From assembly GCA_017527905.1 (NCBI GenBank), contig JAFXPK010000053.1, positions 1 through 64,000 of the forward strand: 64,000 bases of DNA, given 5' to 3'. Every line of letters starts with the position of its first letter. The stretch's first letter is position 1. Under the pieces are notes generated by a model. It saw only the letters and a program-made list of their open reading frames with translations, did not search any database and was not told the DNA's origin. This DNA is from Paludibacteraceae bacterium. Lineage in GTDB: Bacteria > Bacteroidota > Bacteroidia > Bacteroidales > Paludibacteraceae. Below are positions 62,886 to 64,000 of the stretch, one piece after another. Made by a program: the position numbers and the translations under genes.

Positions 62886-64000
62886 TTTCATTCTTATCCA
62901 GTCCGCCTCATCCACCTCAACAATCCCTTGGTCACGCAGGTGACGCACGACCGTGAAGAACTTCTTCTCGTCGACATCCGTCATCGACAGCAGGGAACGG
63001 ATCGGCTTGGGGGAATCAGCCAATTGCTCGACGAGGAGATCCCGCACCGAGTCAAACTGGTAGTTCGTCAGTCCCGACTCATTCTTGCCCAAGCAATAGT
63101 CGCACGCACCGCAATCATGTGAGTTCTCCTCCCCGAAATAGCGCAAAAGCATTCTGCTGCGGCAATGTGATTCGTCCGTCGCATAGGCGATCACCCGCTC
63201 GATTCTGCCGGAAAAACGAGCCAGACGCTCCTCGTACACCTCCTTCGAGATGTAGAGGCGGGACTCCTCCACCCTTCGTTTCAGGAACTTGATATAAGGG
63301 GTCTTCTTGCCTGGTATATAATCGATCACACCATAATAGCGCAGTTTGGAGAGCTTGTGGTACATCTCGTCACGGGTGAGTTTCAGCCGCTTCGCCATAT
63401 CGGCCTCATCAATCCGCACATAGTCGGCGAACAACCCCGAATAGGAGCGGAGCAACATCTCCAAGATATCGTCCAACACGGGTTCGGCGGAGAAATCATA
63501 GTCGTACAACTTGCGTCGAGGCACGGAGAACATCACCCGAGAACCCAAGTTCAGCTCGTCCGTCAGCTCCATATATTCCGCCTGCTGCAGAATCTTCAGC
63601 GCACTGAAAGTCTGCGTGATAGGCAAATGGAAAGAACTGCAGAAATCGCTCAGGCTGAAACTATGCATGAAGTCCTCACCCTCCCCCTCACCGATCTGGA
63701 AGTAGCAAGCCACCTTCGTGTAGACGTCCTTGATGAAATCACGGGAAGGATAAGACTCCGCGATACGTTTCTTCAGGTTCGTGATGTCCATCTTATTGTA
63801 GAGCAGCGTGGCATAGGAACGTTTCTCGTCACGTCCCGCTCGTCCCGCCTCCTGGAAGTAGGCCTCCAGCGTGTCAGGCAGGTCGACATGGATGACGGTG
63901 CGCACATCGGGCTTGTCGATACCCATACCGAAGGCGTTCGTCGCCACGATCACGCGGCACTCGCCCGTACGCCAGGCCTCCTGCTTACGGTTCTTCGTCT
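62880..64000 (-). CDS. recQ: RecQ-family ATP-dependent DNA helicase, C-terminal part
   Basis: The frame is open to the right edge, so the N-terminal helicase domain (Walker A and B) lies outside. Visible are VATNAFGMGIDKPDVR (motif V) and QEAGRAGRDE (motif VI) of the second RecA-like domain, then the RQC region with a four-Cys zinc site (CRSRMLLRYFGEENSHDCGACDYC) and a winged-helix-like domain with LTRDEMYHKLSKLRYYGVI. The C-terminal 60 residues resemble a further small domain ending MTDVDEKKFFTVVRHLRDQ. RecQ unwinds DNA during recombination and fork repair. Translation from a GTG at 63953 would be an artefact of the window edge. Confidence 0.93.
   Translation of the reverse strand, partial: TKNRKQEAWRTGECRVIVATNAFGMGIDKPDVRTVIHVDLPDTLEAYFQEAGRAGRDEKRSYATLLYNKMDITNLKKRIAESYPSRDFIKDVYTKVACYFQIGEGEGEDFMHSFSLSDFCSSFHLPITQTFSALKILQQAEYMELTDELNLGSRVMFSVPRRKLYDYDFSAEPVLDDILEMLLRSYSGLFADYVRIDEADMAKRLKLTRDEMYHKLSKLRYYGVIDYIPGKKTPYIKFLKRRVEESRLYISKEVYEERLARFSGRIERVIAYATDESHCRSRMLLRYFGEENSHDCGACDYCLGKNESGLTNYQFDSVRDLLVEQLADSPKPIRSLLSMTDVDEKKFFTVVRHLRDQGIVEVDEADWIRMKL

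Overview
The window looks like a chromosomal segment of an anaerobic, gut- or oral-type member of the Bacteroidales (Bacteroidota). The reasons are: promoters of the Bacteroidota form TTTG-N19/21-TAnnTTTG at several gene starts; three secreted proteins, two ending in type IX secretion (T9SS) sorting domains of type A and one of type B; families largely confined to this phylum (DUF4293, DUF5063, DUF4199, and a DUF6452/DUF6048-like pair); and anaerobe-type enzymes (PyrK/PyrD type 1B dihydroorotate dehydrogenase, indolepyruvate oxidoreductase beta subunit). I could not place the genus. I saw no T9SS machinery, CRISPR array, insertion sequence, prophage or rRNA operon.

Bases 1-24558 hold the most striking content: two giant paralogous genes in tandem on the minus strand. 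The upstream one (10378-24558, about 4726 aa) is complete. The downstream one (1-10032) is open from its ATG to the left edge, so at least 3344 codons are present and its C-terminus is missing. Both have a signal peptide, then an array of about 480-residue right-handed beta-helix modules (six in one, five in the other; DNA period about 1440 bp), then Ig/Fn3-like and carboxypeptidase-regulatory-like domains, then a divergent segment rich in Cys and acidic residues with hydrophobic stretches. The complete copy ends in a T9SS type A sorting domain. A plus-strand ECF transporter S component (24879-25451) and a third T9SS protein with duplicated modules (25540-28596) follow, converging on a bidirectional terminator.

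Bases 28800-39570 are mostly plus strand: an unrecognised 82-aa protein with its own promoter; a pyrK-pyrD-hypothetical-HAD cluster; a MacA/MacB-like tripartite ABC efflux set; a YD-repeat lipoprotein; a YifB/ComM-type AAA ATPase; a MITE-like repeat; and an orphan lipoprotein. A perfect bidirectional hairpin terminator at 39528-39569 marks the switch to minus-strand genes.

Bases 39589-62273 are all minus strand. They include a run iorB / DUF4293 / GNAT acetyltransferase / aminotransferase / DUF4015 lipoprotein; a T9SS type B protein of 1369 aa; an extended SDR enzyme; the CCA-adding enzyme; a cluster of a Cys-rich exported peptide, a MauE-thioredoxin fusion and hisA; a cytosolic alpha-amylase; a PurF-like protein without its N-terminal nucleophile Cys; a DEDDy exonuclease with DUF5063; and a tightly overlapping six-gene run from a DUF4199 protein and a GT2 glycosyltransferase to two envelope proteins.

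Bases 62355-64000 hold the SRP RNA, tRNA-Thr(TGT), a terminator, two more copies of the dispersed palindromic element, and the C-terminal part of a RecQ helicase running off the right edge.
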